A DNA stretch of 64,000 nucleotides from the NCBI GenBank assembly GCA_913057175.1, contig CAJXNP010000007.1, positions 124,001 to 188,000 on the forward strand, read 5' to 3'. Below the pieces are notes generated by a model. That model made no database searches. It had not been told where the DNA came from and was given only the letters and a program-made list of their open reading frames with translations. Source of the DNA: an uncultured Cytophagales bacterium. Lineage in GTDB: Bacteria > Bacteroidota > Bacteroidia > Cytophagales > Cyclobacteriaceae. The position numbers were made by a program, and so were the translations under genes. Each line of letters begins with the position of its first letter. Positions within the stretch are counted from its first letter, which is position 1. Shown in pieces: positions 17,341 through 25,778 of the stretch.

Positions 17341-19257
17341 TTATTGTAGAATTGAATATTCTATAATTCTTTCGACTGCTTTTTTGATTCCAGTGGCATC
17401 AAATCCACAATCTTTGTGTAGTTCTTCAGGACTGCCGTGCTCTATTATCTGATCGGGTATTCCCAATCTTAAAGTATTAACCTGTAATTGATGATCGGAT
17501 AAGAATTCAACAACCGCGCTTCCGAATCCGCCTTGCAGACACCCGTCTTCCACTGTAATAACGTGCTTGAAGTTAGAGGCGATCTCTTTAAGCAATTCTT
17601 CATCCAATGGTTTGACAAACCGCATGTCAAAGAGTGCTGGGAAAATTTCTTGTTTATTTAGTTCTTTGATTGCTTCCACTGCAAAATTCCCCACATGTCC
17701 GATCGTCAGGATGGCGATTTCTTCTCCTTCAATGATCTGACGGCCTTTCCCAATTTCAACTTTCTCAAATGAAGTTCTCCATTCCGGCATCACTCCTTGT
17801 CCACGAGGATACCTGATGCAAAATGGTCCCAAATTTTCATCCTGAGCGGTAAACATCATATTTCGAAGTTCCTGCTCATTCATTGGAGCGCAAATTGTCA
17901 GATTGGGGACACACCTCATATAGGCCAAATCAAAGTTTCCATGATGGGTTGGCCCGTCTGCTCCAACTAAACCCGCACGATCAAGACAGAAAACAACATG
18001 TAAATTCTGAATACAAACATCATGAATTACCTGGTCATAGGCTCTTTGCATGAATGTAGAGTAAATGTTACAGTAAGGGATCAATCCCTGGGTTGCCAGC
18101 CCGGCCGAAAATGTAACGGCGTGTTGCTCTGCAATTCCTACGTCAAAGGCTCGGTCAGGAAGTTCCTTCATCATAATATTCATGGATGACCCTGAAGGCA
18201 TAGCAGGAGTTACTCCCATGATCTTTTCATTCATATTGGCTAACTCGACCATCGTCTGTCCAAAAACATCCTGGTATTTTGGAGGTTGAGGTTTTTCAAA
18301 CTCCTTTTTGTGAATGACTCCAGTGAGCTTATCAAATTTTCCAGGTGCGTGCCACTTGGTCTGGTCTTTTTCCGCCTGAGGATACCCCTTTCCTTTAGTG
18401 GTAATGCAGTGCAAAATTTTAGGTCCCGGAATGTCCTTCAGGTCGTCAAGGATATGAACCATGTGATCCACATCGTGACCATCCACGGGGCCAAAATATC
18501 TTAAGTTTAAAGATTCAAATAAATTGCTATGTTTAAGCAAAAGGGACTTTAAGCTGCCGTCAATTTTGCTGGCAATCTCACGAGCATTTTTACCGAATTT
18601 GCTGATTTTTCCGAGCGCTTTCCAAACTTCGTCTTTTACTTTATTATAAGTATGTGAGGTAGTAATATCCGTAAGATAGTCCTTAAGTGCCCCAACGTTC
18701 GGATCGATCGACATGCAGTTGTCATTGAGGATAATTAGCAGGTTGGAATTCGACACACCCGCGTGATTCATCGCCTCAAATGCCATTCCCCCTGTCATCG
18801 CCCCATCACCGATGACAGCGATATGATGCTTGTCTTTGATTTTTTTGTACTTGGAAGCTACCGCCATTCCCAGTGCAGCTGAAATGGAGGTCGAGGAGTG
18901 GCCAACACCAAAAGTGTCATATTCGCTTTCGGTCCTTTTAGGAAATCCTGAAAGACCTTTGTATACACGATTGGTGTGAAATTCATCCCGTCTTCCTGTT
19001 AGGATTTTATGTCCATAAGCCTGGTGACCAACATCCCAAACCAGTAAGTCATCCGGAGTGTTGAATACGTAGTGTAACGCTACTGTCAATTCAACAACTC
19101 CCAGGCTAGCGCCAAAATGACCGCCATATATCGAAACATTATCGACGATAAATTGTCTCAATTCGGAGCAAAGTTGAACAAGTTGCCCCTGGTCAAGTTT
19201 CTTAAGATCTTTTGGAGAATTTATTCCTGCGAGAAGCGGACCTGGCTTTATTAACAT
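17341..19257 (-). CDS. dxs: 1-deoxy-D-xylulose-5-phosphate synthase
   Basis: The 638-residue thiamine-diphosphate enzyme has the transketolase landmarks: G-H-Q-A-Y-G-H-K at about 77-84, the ThDP/magnesium motif G-D-G-A-M-T-G-G-M-A near 149-158, and V-G-I-A-E-Q-H-A-V-T-F with the catalytic glutamate near 375. It joins pyruvate and glyceraldehyde 3-phosphate to make DXP, the entry to the MEP isoprenoid pathway and a precursor for thiamine and for PdxJ (encoded at 11736). Length is normal. It heads a minus-strand unit with the hydrolase and probably DPP-IV. A -7 element lies at 19349. Confidence 0.96.
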   Translation of the reverse strand: MLIKPGPLLAGINSPKDLKKLDQGQLVQLCSELRQFIVDNVSIYGGHFGASLGVVELTVALHYVFNTPDDLLVWDVGHQAYGHKILTGRRDEFHTNRVYKGLSGFPKRTESEYDTFGVGHSSTSISAALGMAVASKYKKIKDKHHIAVIGDGAMTGGMAFEAMNHAGVSNSNLLIILNDNCMSIDPNVGALKDYLTDITTSHTYNKVKDEVWKALGKISKFGKNAREIASKIDGSLKSLLLKHSNLFESLNLRYFGPVDGHDVDHMVHILDDLKDIPGPKILHCITTKGKGYPQAEKDQTKWHAPGKFDKLTGVIHKKEFEKPQPPKYQDVFGQTMVELANMNEKIMGVTPAMPSGSSMNIMMKELPDRAFDVGIAEQHAVTFSAGLATQGLIPYCNIYSTFMQRAYDQVIHDVCIQNLHVVFCLDRAGLVGADGPTHHGNFDLAYMRCVPNLTICAPMNEQELRNMMFTAQDENLGPFCIRYPRGQGVMPEWRTSFEKVEIGKGRQIIEGEEIAILTIGHVGNFAVEAIKELNKQEIFPALFDMRFVKPLDEELLKEIASNFKHVITVEDGCLQGGFGSAVVEFLSDHQLQVNTLRLGIPDQIIEHGSPEELHKDCGFDATGIKKAVERIIEYSILQ

Positions 19258-19348
19258 TTTAATGTTTAATGGTTAAGAATATTAAACAATTGTGTTCAAT
19301 ATATGTTTAAATCTTCTATTTTTTTTGAAAAATCAAAAATTTAGTCTG

Positions 19349-19356
19349 CAAAGTTA
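19349..19356 (-). promoter_or_regulatory. Candidate -7 element for dxs
   Basis: TAACTTTG on the minus strand matches TAnnTTTG; RNA would start near 19342, giving a leader of about 85 bases before dxs. I found no well-spaced -33 TTG. The 197-base region to scpA is divergent and holds nothing else that I can name. Confidence 0.35.
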
Positions 19357-19400
19357 TGTTTTTTCTTAAAGGTATCATATTCTTAATTGCAAATTATAAA

Positions 19401-19408
19401 TATCTTTG
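19401..19408 (+). promoter_or_regulatory. Candidate -7 element for scpA
   Basis: TATCTTTG on the plus strand matches TAnnTTTG and would start RNA near 19415, about 40 bases before the scpA start. A TTG lies only 11 bases upstream, too close for a standard -33 element. Confidence 0.35.
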
Positions 19409-19454
19409 GGATGTCAAACATTACCCCGGTTGATAATCAGTAAATCCTGTTGAT

Positions 19455-20204
19455 TTGAGTTTTGAAATTAAATTACCACTATTTGAAGGGCCATTTGATC
19501 TCCTCTTATTTTTTATTGAGCGGGATGAACTGGATATTTATGACATTCCTATCTCGAAGATCACCAAAGATTTTCTCGATTACCTTCACGAACTGGAAAA
19601 GCTAAACATCGAAGTTGCCTCCGAATTTATACTAGTTGCGGCCAAGCTGATGCGGATCAAGGCTAAAATGTTATTGCCACGCCCTCAGTTAGATGAGGAG
19701 GGAAATGAAATTGATCCGCGGGATGAGTTGGTCAAGCATTTATTGGAGTACAAGCGATACAAATCGGTATTACAAGAGCTGGCTGATCTGGAAGAGGCCC
19801 AACTTCACAAGGAGAAAAGAGGAAATATTTTAAAGGAGGTCAGAAAGCTTTCCGAATCGGTCAACGTAGAAAGTGAAATGCAAGACCTCGACCTTTACAA
19901 GCTTTTGAAAGTATATCAGAAAGTGCTGCAGAAATGGGAAATTGAAAAGAACAAGCCTACTCACACGGTTGAAAAATACCCATACACAATTGAAGAACAA
20001 AAGAGTTTTATTCTCTTGAAATTATCCGAAAAGGAAAAGCTCTCTTTTGAGTCCATCATCAAATACATGCCTTCAAAAATTGCTGTGATCTATAATTTTC
20101 TAAGCATTCTGGAACTATTGCAGTTGCGAATCATCACCTTACACCTTGGTATTGGATATAATAATTTTTGGATTGAAAAACTTGAGGAAGAACTGGTCAA
20201 ATAA
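19455..20204 (+). CDS. scpA: Segregation and condensation protein A
   Basis: The 249-residue protein has the ScpA kleisin opening F-E-G-P-F-D-L-L-L at about 10-18, D-I-Y-D-I-P-I near 27-33, and A-K-L-M-R-I-K-A-K-M-L-L-P at about 62-74. ScpA bridges the SMC heads with ScpB during chromosome compaction and segregation. The start is TTG: the first in-frame ATG lies far inside the conserved N terminus, and residues directly after the TTG (S-F-E-I-K-L-P) match where the family begins. scpB is not adjacent. The next gene starts directly at the stop. Confidence 0.92.
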   Translation: MSFEIKLPLFEGPFDLLLFFIERDELDIYDIPISKITKDFLDYLHELEKLNIEVASEFILVAAKLMRIKAKMLLPRPQLDEEGNEIDPRDELVKHLLEYKRYKSVLQELADLEEAQLHKEKRGNILKEVRKLSESVNVESEMQDLDLYKLLKVYQKVLQKWEIEKNKPTHTVEKYPYTIEEQKSFILLKLSEKEKLSFESIIKYMPSKIAVIYNFLSILELLQLRIITLHLGIGYNNFWIEKLEEELVK

Positions 20205-21257
20205 ATGGATCTCGATACTAAAAAGATCTTCAAAACACTCAATCCAAATAAGATATGGCTTCCGGTTATACTGGGACTGGGCATTGTAGTTTACCTGATC
20301 TTATCCGACCCTGATTTTACACCATCGAAATTGACAATGGCGAGGGATGCCGCCATCTGGCCCATTCTTTTGTCTGTATTTGTATTGTTGGCGAGGGACG
20401 TTGGATATGTTTACAGGATCAGAACCATCACAGATAAAAATCTATCCTGGACGAGTAGTATTTATGTGATCATTTTGTGGGAGTTTGCTTCGGCGGTAAC
20501 GCCTTCTGTTGTCGGTGGGACCGCGGTAGCTGTTTTTATTTTATGGAAGGAAGGCATCAATCTCGGGAAATCACTATCCTATGTGATGCTGACTGCGGTT
20601 TTTGACAACCTGTTTTTTGTAATTGCAGCACCTCTGGCACTTATTTTTGCCGGGAATTATATTTTTCCTCAGGTAGATACACAGGCAGTTTTGGGCAAAA
20701 GTCTTAACGCCATCTTTTACACTTCTTATGCCTTGATTGCTATTTATACTTTGATCATGGCATTTGCCCTTTTTGTCAATCCACGATTATTCAAATGGCT
20801 GATCATCAAAATCACTTTTAACAAATTACTGAAAAGATGGCGATATGCTGCTTATGAAAGAGGAAATGAGATCATGTGGGCGAGCAATCAGATTAAGGGA
20901 AAGAAATTTTCCTACTGGTTTAAAATAACGGTTTCCACTATTTTTATCTGGTCGGCAAGATATGTCATGGTCAATTGCATTATTGAAGCATTTGTCGATA
21001 TTAATCTTACTCAACACATACTCGTTTTCGGCAAACATATTATCCTTTGGATTGCTATGCTATTGTCGCCGACACCTGGAAGTTCCGGAACAGCAGAGTA
21101 CTTCTTTAATCTTTTCTTTGTCGAATTCCTAAAGGACTATACCCTTGTAGGCAGCATACTTTGGAGAACCTTTACTTATTATCCCTACCTGATTTTAGGA
21201 GCTATATTTCTTCCTCGCTGGGTCCGAAAAGTTTTCTTTAAAAAGAAAGTATCCTAA
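20205..21257 (+). CDS. Flippase-like (UPF0104/LPG synthase TM-domain) membrane protein
   Basis: The 350-residue protein has seven to eight membrane segments and the pattern S-A-V-T-P-S-V-V-G-G-T-A-V-A-V near residues 97-111 plus L-L-S-P-T-P-G-S-S-G-T-A-E near 284-296, both typical of the lysylphosphatidylglycerol synthase transmembrane (flippase-like) family. Such proteins lack the transferase domain here, so the gene is not a full MprF; a lipid-flipping role is a family-level guess. It begins on the base after the scpA stop and abuts the convergent kinase gene with zero spacing. Confidence 0.8.
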   Translation: MDLDTKKIFKTLNPNKIWLPVILGLGIVVYLILSDPDFTPSKLTMARDAAIWPILLSVFVLLARDVGYVYRIRTITDKNLSWTSSIYVIILWEFASAVTPSVVGGTAVAVFILWKEGINLGKSLSYVMLTAVFDNLFFVIAAPLALIFAGNYIFPQVDTQAVLGKSLNAIFYTSYALIAIYTLIMAFALFVNPRLFKWLIIKITFNKLLKRWRYAAYERGNEIMWASNQIKGKKFSYWFKITVSTIFIWSARYVMVNCIIEAFVDINLTQHILVFGKHIILWIAMLLSPTPGSSGTAEYFFNLFFVEFLKDYTLVGSILWRTFTYYPYLILGAIFLPRWVRKVFFKKKVS

Positions 21258-22136
21258 TCACAAATACCTTCTTAAAACACTTTCCACACCCAAGAGATAA
21301 GAGGTACCAAATAAGTTGACATGAACCATCGATGGATACATGTTGTAAATTTCAACGCGTAAGTCAAATCCCGGTTCGAGAGGATAGGCATCGTGGTAGG
21401 AAGAGTAAAATTGGGAATCAAATCCACCAAACATCCTGGTAAATGCCAGTTCGATCTCGCGGTTTCCATAATAAACTGCCGGGTCGATCAGGCAGGCTTT
21501 TCCATCAGGACCTGTCATGAAATTCCCGTTCCAAAGATCCCCATGCAGCAACGAAGGAGGATTTTCGGGAAGCAAATTGGGAAGCAGGTTGTAAAACTTC
21601 TGATATCGCGAAGCAAATTCTGAACTAACCAACCCATTTTTTAACGCAAGTTGGAGTTGAGCTTCTAATCTTTCTTCCCGGAAAAAATCAATCCAGGAAT
21701 TCCTGAAATTATTTTTTTGATACAGGCTTCCGATGTAATTGTCATGATCGAGGCCGTATTTGTTGTTGAGATGATTGCGATGAAGATTTGCCAGCGAAAT
21801 GCCAAAATCTTCCCAGTAACCAGCAATTTGAGGAGAAGGTTCCAGGTACTCCATCAGAAGGTATTTTTTGTCTTCCAGTTCACCAAAAGAGATGACTTCG
21901 GGAACCTTTATTTCATCAGCCTGAAAAAGGAGCTTCAGTCCTTTTCCTTCTTTTTCAAACATGTCGTCCGAAATATTTTCATTCCACTTAAGAAAGTAAT
22001 TTCCCCGATTAGTGGTGAGTTTGACAGTATTGTGAATGCAACCACCAGAGGTGGACGACGAGTCAGTTAGTCTTATGGATTCACCAAAGATTTGTTTGAG
22101 AAGGTTTTCATAGAAGGAATTGGCGGTTTGGAACAT
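21258..22136 (-). CDS. Fructosamine/ketosamine 3-kinase family protein
   Basis: The 292-residue protein has the fructosamine-kinase layout: a nucleotide-binding lobe with F-L-K-W-N and E-Y-L-E, then the catalytic loop L-L-H-G-D-L-W-N-G-N near 196-205 and the metal-binding C-L-I-D-P-A-V-Y-Y-G near 214-223. Members phosphorylate ketosamines on glycated proteins so that the sugar falls off. It is 10 bases after an LMW phosphatase gene on the same strand. In bacteria members act on ribulosamines or erythrulosamines, and a phosphatase of this class is a known partner, so a deglycation unit is a sensible inference. Confidence 0.87.
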   Translation of the reverse strand: MFQTANSFYENLLKQIFGESIRLTDSSSTSGGCIHNTVKLTTNRGNYFLKWNENISDDMFEKEGKGLKLLFQADEIKVPEVISFGELEDKKYLLMEYLEPSPQIAGYWEDFGISLANLHRNHLNNKYGLDHDNYIGSLYQKNNFRNSWIDFFREERLEAQLQLALKNGLVSSEFASRYQKFYNLLPNLLPENPPSLLHGDLWNGNFMTGPDGKACLIDPAVYYGNREIELAFTRMFGGFDSQFYSSYHDAYPLEPGFDLRVEIYNMYPSMVHVNLFGTSYLLGVESVLRRYL

Positions 22137-22146
22137 GAATGCTTTC

Positions 22147-22632
22147 TCAGGTATGGATATAATGCTTTTCTAACAAGTGTTCCAGGAAGTTGTTGCATGA
22201 CCTGTTAAGCATATCGTAAACATGTTGAAATCCTTCCGGTCCACCGAAATACGGATCCGGCACATCACTGTTTGGAGCGACATCATCAAACTCACGCATT
22301 AACAAAAGATTTTCCCCATTGAATTTTTCGAACCCATTCGCAGCTTTAATATTTCGAAAGTTGTCCTTATCCATCGCAATGATGTAATCAAAATTTTCAA
22401 AATCTTCTCTGGAAAGCTGCTGACCAAAATGATCAAGTGTAATACCGTGTTTTTTGGCAATTAACTCAGAGCGACTGTCAGGTGGCTCGCCGATATGCCA
22501 ACCTGAGGTTCCCGATGAATCGCAGGTGAATTTATCATTCAATCCCTTTTTGTCAACCAAATCCCTAAAAATTCCTTCAGCTAAAGGTGATCGACAAATA
22601 TTTCCCAAGCACACAAATAAAATTTTCACCAT
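22147..22632 (-). CDS. Low-molecular-weight protein-tyrosine-phosphatase family protein
   Basis: The 161-residue protein has the P-loop C-x5-R at Cys8-Arg14 (F-V-C-L-G-N-I-C-R-S-P) and the general acid in D-V-P-D-P-Y-F-G-G near the C terminus. The family includes tyrosine and arginine phosphatases and enzymes that strip phosphate from small ribulosamine phosphates. Its partner here is the fructosamine-kinase homologue 10 bases downstream, which favours a small-molecule or deglycation role over cell signalling. No promoter motif was clear in the 22633-22700 stretch. Confidence 0.88.
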   Translation of the reverse strand: MVKILFVCLGNICRSPLAEGIFRDLVDKKGLNDKFTCDSSGTSGWHIGEPPDSRSELIAKKHGITLDHFGQQLSREDFENFDYIIAMDKDNFRNIKAANGFEKFNGENLLLMREFDDVAPNSDVPDPYFGGPEGFQHVYDMLNRSCNNFLEHLLEKHYIHT

Positions 22633-22700
22633 AATTATTGTACTATTTCAATATTTATATTGACTATTTAAACAAAATTCAAAAAAAGTAAAAAATTGTG

Positions 22701-22775
22701 ATGATTGAAGGTTACTACTTGTTTCTTACCGGTATAAAAAAACGCATAACACAATTTATTCATACACCTGTTTAA
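22701..22775 (+). CDS. Possible 24-residue small protein with its own terminator
   Basis: A plus-strand ATG at 22701 opens a 24-codon frame ending in TAA at 22773-22775, ten bases before a good intrinsic terminator. No other plus-strand gene in this 278-base gap would need that terminator. The peptide begins M-I-E-G-Y-Y-L-F-L and has a basic middle (K-K-R). No recognised family, no clear promoter motif and no ribosome site, although ribosome sites are weak in this phylum. It could equally be a non-coding RNA, or chance. Weak call. Confidence 0.3.
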   Translation: MIEGYYLFLTGIKKRITQFIHTPV

Positions 22776-22784
22776 CATTTAGCA

Positions 22785-22819
22785 CGAAGCCTCTTATTTA
22801 TAAGGGGCTTTCGTTTTTT
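22785..22819 (+). terminator. Intrinsic terminator in the lmwPTP-addB gap
   Basis: A stem of about 12 bp (22785-22796 with 22801-22813, one bulge and one G-U) closes a 4-base loop and is followed by TTTTTT on the plus strand. On the minus strand no U-run follows, so it is not a good terminator for addB (minus), whose stop is at 22911. A tandem TTTCGATCAA lies downstream at 22830-22839 and 22851-22860. Confidence 0.6.
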
Positions 22820-22910
22820 AGTTAAGTGTTTTCGATCAACACAATCTTAGTTTCGATCAATTGCTCTTCGGGTAATTGGGTATCTGCAATTTCGCTCCTT
22901 TATTCTGTTA

Positions 22911-25778
22911 TTAATCATCTCTATTACACAATATATTATATGGGCAATATTTGCACCGGTTTTTGTCATTTGTTTGTACAAAACCAATATTATGCCCGAA
23001 TATATCTTTGAGCAGATTTGATAACTCAATTTTGTATTCCTCCAAGAATGGCTTTACGTCTGTTACAAGGAAGCCTTTATTTGATTGTTTATTTTGGATA
23101 AGGACATCGAAATTTTCACCGAATAAATCTTTTAAGTTGAAAAGACCTGCCTGTAAGGGATTTGAATACTCAGAATTTGCATTCAAAAATAAGAGAGCAT
23201 ATAAAAAAGTTTGGAAAATAGCTTTATTTCGTCCTTTATCTTCAGAATTAAATAGTGATGGGATATTTTTAAACTCTCGGGTATCTTTCCCGGTTTTATA
23301 ATCAATGATCCTGACAGTGTTGTTTTTTTTGTCAATCCTGTCGATTATTCCCTTCAGACCGACAGATATTTTTTTATCACCCAATAAAACACCAAAGTCA
23401 AGTTTGTACCCTTTTTCTTCATTTGCTTCCAGTCCGACAATTTCGAATGGAGTATGCGATTTGTCTATTTCCAATACCCGGAGGATCAACTGCTTAACAA
23501 TTCCGTAAACAAATTCCTGCCTTCCGTTTAGATGTAACTTTTTTGTTTTTCCTGAACCAAATTGTTCTCGGAAAGCAGTTTCAATAAATTGATCCACACA
23601 TTTCTCGATTTTCAGGATGTCTTCGGTTTTTACCATTCTCTTTCCTTTCACATCAAATTGCTGATAGATCAGCTCGGCTACCCTGTGAAAAATTAACCCC
23701 AATTCACGATTTCCGATATCTTCTTCTACTTCATCATCTTCATAAAGGTCAAGCACATACCGGTAATAAAATCGAAGGGAACAATCTATGTAAGTGGAGA
23801 GTGCGGAGGGCGAAAGTCTCTTTTCCGGTTTTTCGTTGATAACAAGATATCTGTTAAGTCTTTCCATTATTTCCGGGGTTTTATCAATCTCGATCCCGGT
23901 TGATTGTGCCGAAAATATATTCAACTCCTGCGATGAATATTGAATATCAATTTGCGATTCCGAAGCTAATTGTTTGATAAATCGGCTCACTTCACCTGTA
24001 TTTCCTTTTTCGCTATTTCCATTGAATAAAACCGTCAGATTAGTGGAGTTATGGACCAATCGGTAAAAAAGATAGGCAAATATGGAATCCATGTGATCGA
24101 CTGTAGGCAACCCATACGCCTTTCGTATGGAGTATGGAATAAACGAAACATCGTGCCGTCCGGGAGGGAGAATGCCTTCATTTGTAGATAACAAAAACAC
24201 ATGATCAAAGCTCAGGTTTCGAGTCTCCATAAAACCCATGATTTGCAGTCCCTTCAGAGGCTCGCCTTCAAATGGAAGTCTTTCTCGGAAAATTGCATGA
24301 TTCAGAAGTCTAAGAAAAGATCTTTGATCCACGTCGATCGAATGCGTTTCATAGAGATCTTTTAAGTTGTTCAGGATGCGGTAAAAATGAAGAATAAATT
24401 CAGACTCAATGTTTGCTTCATCCAGTTCATTTACTATGAGCATCATGCATTCCTGCAGGTAATCTATGAGAGCAACGCTTCCATGTATTTTTTGGAAAAT
24501 GATTTTTAGCCAATCATTGCCTTCGTCTAAAATTTCAATATCGGGAAACAGAATATTATCCTTTTTTATTTTCTGAATGATTTCCTTAGCCATTCCATCA
24601 GGATTCTGGTGGATAAACGGATGGCTCAGAATTTTAAGGACATTTTTATAGTAAAATGCAATCGGTTTTTTTGTTTCCACTTCCATTTGCAACTCGATCA
24701 GAGCAATTAAAAAACTGTAGGCAAGGCTGTTTTGAAGTGGATAACCCATGGTCACATTCAGAGACTCGACTTCCTGTGGGACGGCATTCATTACAGGGAT
24801 GAGTAGTCTTTCATTTGGAAGGACAATCGCGATTTTTTCAGGATCTGTCCCGGCATTAAGTAATTCTTGTAAATATCTCCCGGTTTCCTGTGCCTGCCCT
24901 GCATCTGAGCTGCATTCGATTACTTTGATAGACCTGTCAGAAAAAGAATCACTTTGATATTGGTCCCTGAATGTAGGAGAAAGGATGCTGTGTTTTCGTT
25001 TGTAATCCCTTAAAAACTGACCGGCTTCCTGCTGGTCATTATTTAAATAGTAGTCGTCGGCGTCCCAAAAAACTTTACAGGTTAAATTTTGACAACACCA
25101 GCTGATCAGATTATCTTCTGATTTTGTCAAAGCATTAAAGCCGGCAAAAATAATCTTTTGATATGGGACATCAATCCCGCTTTCCAGATTTTCTACCACC
25201 CATCGGTGAATCATTCCCGGATAAGCCTTTCTCCTGCGCTGGAGATCTTCGTTAAATTCCTGGTAAACATTTCCAAGCACCCGCCAGATGGACAAGGACT
25301 TCTCCTTTTCTCGGGTAAGTACGCCTTCAAAGCTCTTCCAATATCTTTTGATCAACTCCTTTTGCTGCTCATTTAGGTGTTCCAGGCTGGATTCAAGGTT
25401 TTTAATGTTGTTGAGGTCCTGGAAGAGCAGTTCTGAATCAATCAAAAAATTATCCAGCTCATCAAAGTCCGCCAGCAGGGTTTCTCCCCAAAAAAAGAAT
25501 TGTTCAAAGGTTTCCTTTTCCAAAAAATGCTTTTCAATGGCCTGATAGAGACGATAAATAAGAGAGAACTTATCGGCATTTTCATAAGGACAAAGCCTTT
25601 CAAACAGCTCATTGATACTTAAGATATTAGGAGACCAGATGGGTTTTTCAATTTGCTGGCTTATGATCTTTTTAAAGAATAGCCCGGCACGCTTGTTTGG
25701 GAAAATGATGGTCCAGTTTCCCAGGTCCTGGGACCCTTCCTTTAACAATCGATCGGCAATGTGTTCCAATAAGTTCAT
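22911..25778 (-). CDS. addB: AddB-like ATP-dependent nuclease subunit (PD-(D/E)XK)
   Basis: The 955-residue protein begins with a helicase-like region carrying the weak nucleotide motif F-P-N-K-R-A-G-L-F-F-K-K, and ends with a RecB-type nuclease domain: G-I-I-D-R-I-D followed by I-I-D-Y-K-T-G. Cysteines in Y-I-D-C-S-L-R-F-Y-Y-R-Y and the late C-K-Y-C-P-Y-N-I-L-C cluster fit the four-cysteine iron-sulphur staple of AddB. With AddA it resects double-strand ends for RecA. Its start overlaps the AddA stop by one base, so the subunits are translationally coupled. Confidence 0.87.
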   Translation of the reverse strand: MNLLEHIADRLLKEGSQDLGNWTIIFPNKRAGLFFKKIISQQIEKPIWSPNILSINELFERLCPYENADKFSLIYRLYQAIEKHFLEKETFEQFFFWGETLLADFDELDNFLIDSELLFQDLNNIKNLESSLEHLNEQQKELIKRYWKSFEGVLTREKEKSLSIWRVLGNVYQEFNEDLQRRRKAYPGMIHRWVVENLESGIDVPYQKIIFAGFNALTKSEDNLISWCCQNLTCKVFWDADDYYLNNDQQEAGQFLRDYKRKHSILSPTFRDQYQSDSFSDRSIKVIECSSDAGQAQETGRYLQELLNAGTDPEKIAIVLPNERLLIPVMNAVPQEVESLNVTMGYPLQNSLAYSFLIALIELQMEVETKKPIAFYYKNVLKILSHPFIHQNPDGMAKEIIQKIKKDNILFPDIEILDEGNDWLKIIFQKIHGSVALIDYLQECMMLIVNELDEANIESEFILHFYRILNNLKDLYETHSIDVDQRSFLRLLNHAIFRERLPFEGEPLKGLQIMGFMETRNLSFDHVFLLSTNEGILPPGRHDVSFIPYSIRKAYGLPTVDHMDSIFAYLFYRLVHNSTNLTVLFNGNSEKGNTGEVSRFIKQLASESQIDIQYSSQELNIFSAQSTGIEIDKTPEIMERLNRYLVINEKPEKRLSPSALSTYIDCSLRFYYRYVLDLYEDDEVEEDIGNRELGLIFHRVAELIYQQFDVKGKRMVKTEDILKIEKCVDQFIETAFREQFGSGKTKKLHLNGRQEFVYGIVKQLILRVLEIDKSHTPFEIVGLEANEEKGYKLDFGVLLGDKKISVGLKGIIDRIDKKNNTVRIIDYKTGKDTREFKNIPSLFNSEDKGRNKAIFQTFLYALLFLNANSEYSNPLQAGLFNLKDLFGENFDVLIQNKQSNKGFLVTDVKPFLEEYKIELSNLLKDIFGHNIGFVQTNDKNRCKYCPYNILCNRDD

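Noticed and set aside
20205-21257. Full lysylphosphatidylglycerol synthase (MprF)
   Set aside because: Only the flippase-like membrane domain is present; the aminoacyl-transferase domain is missing, so the name would overstate the function.
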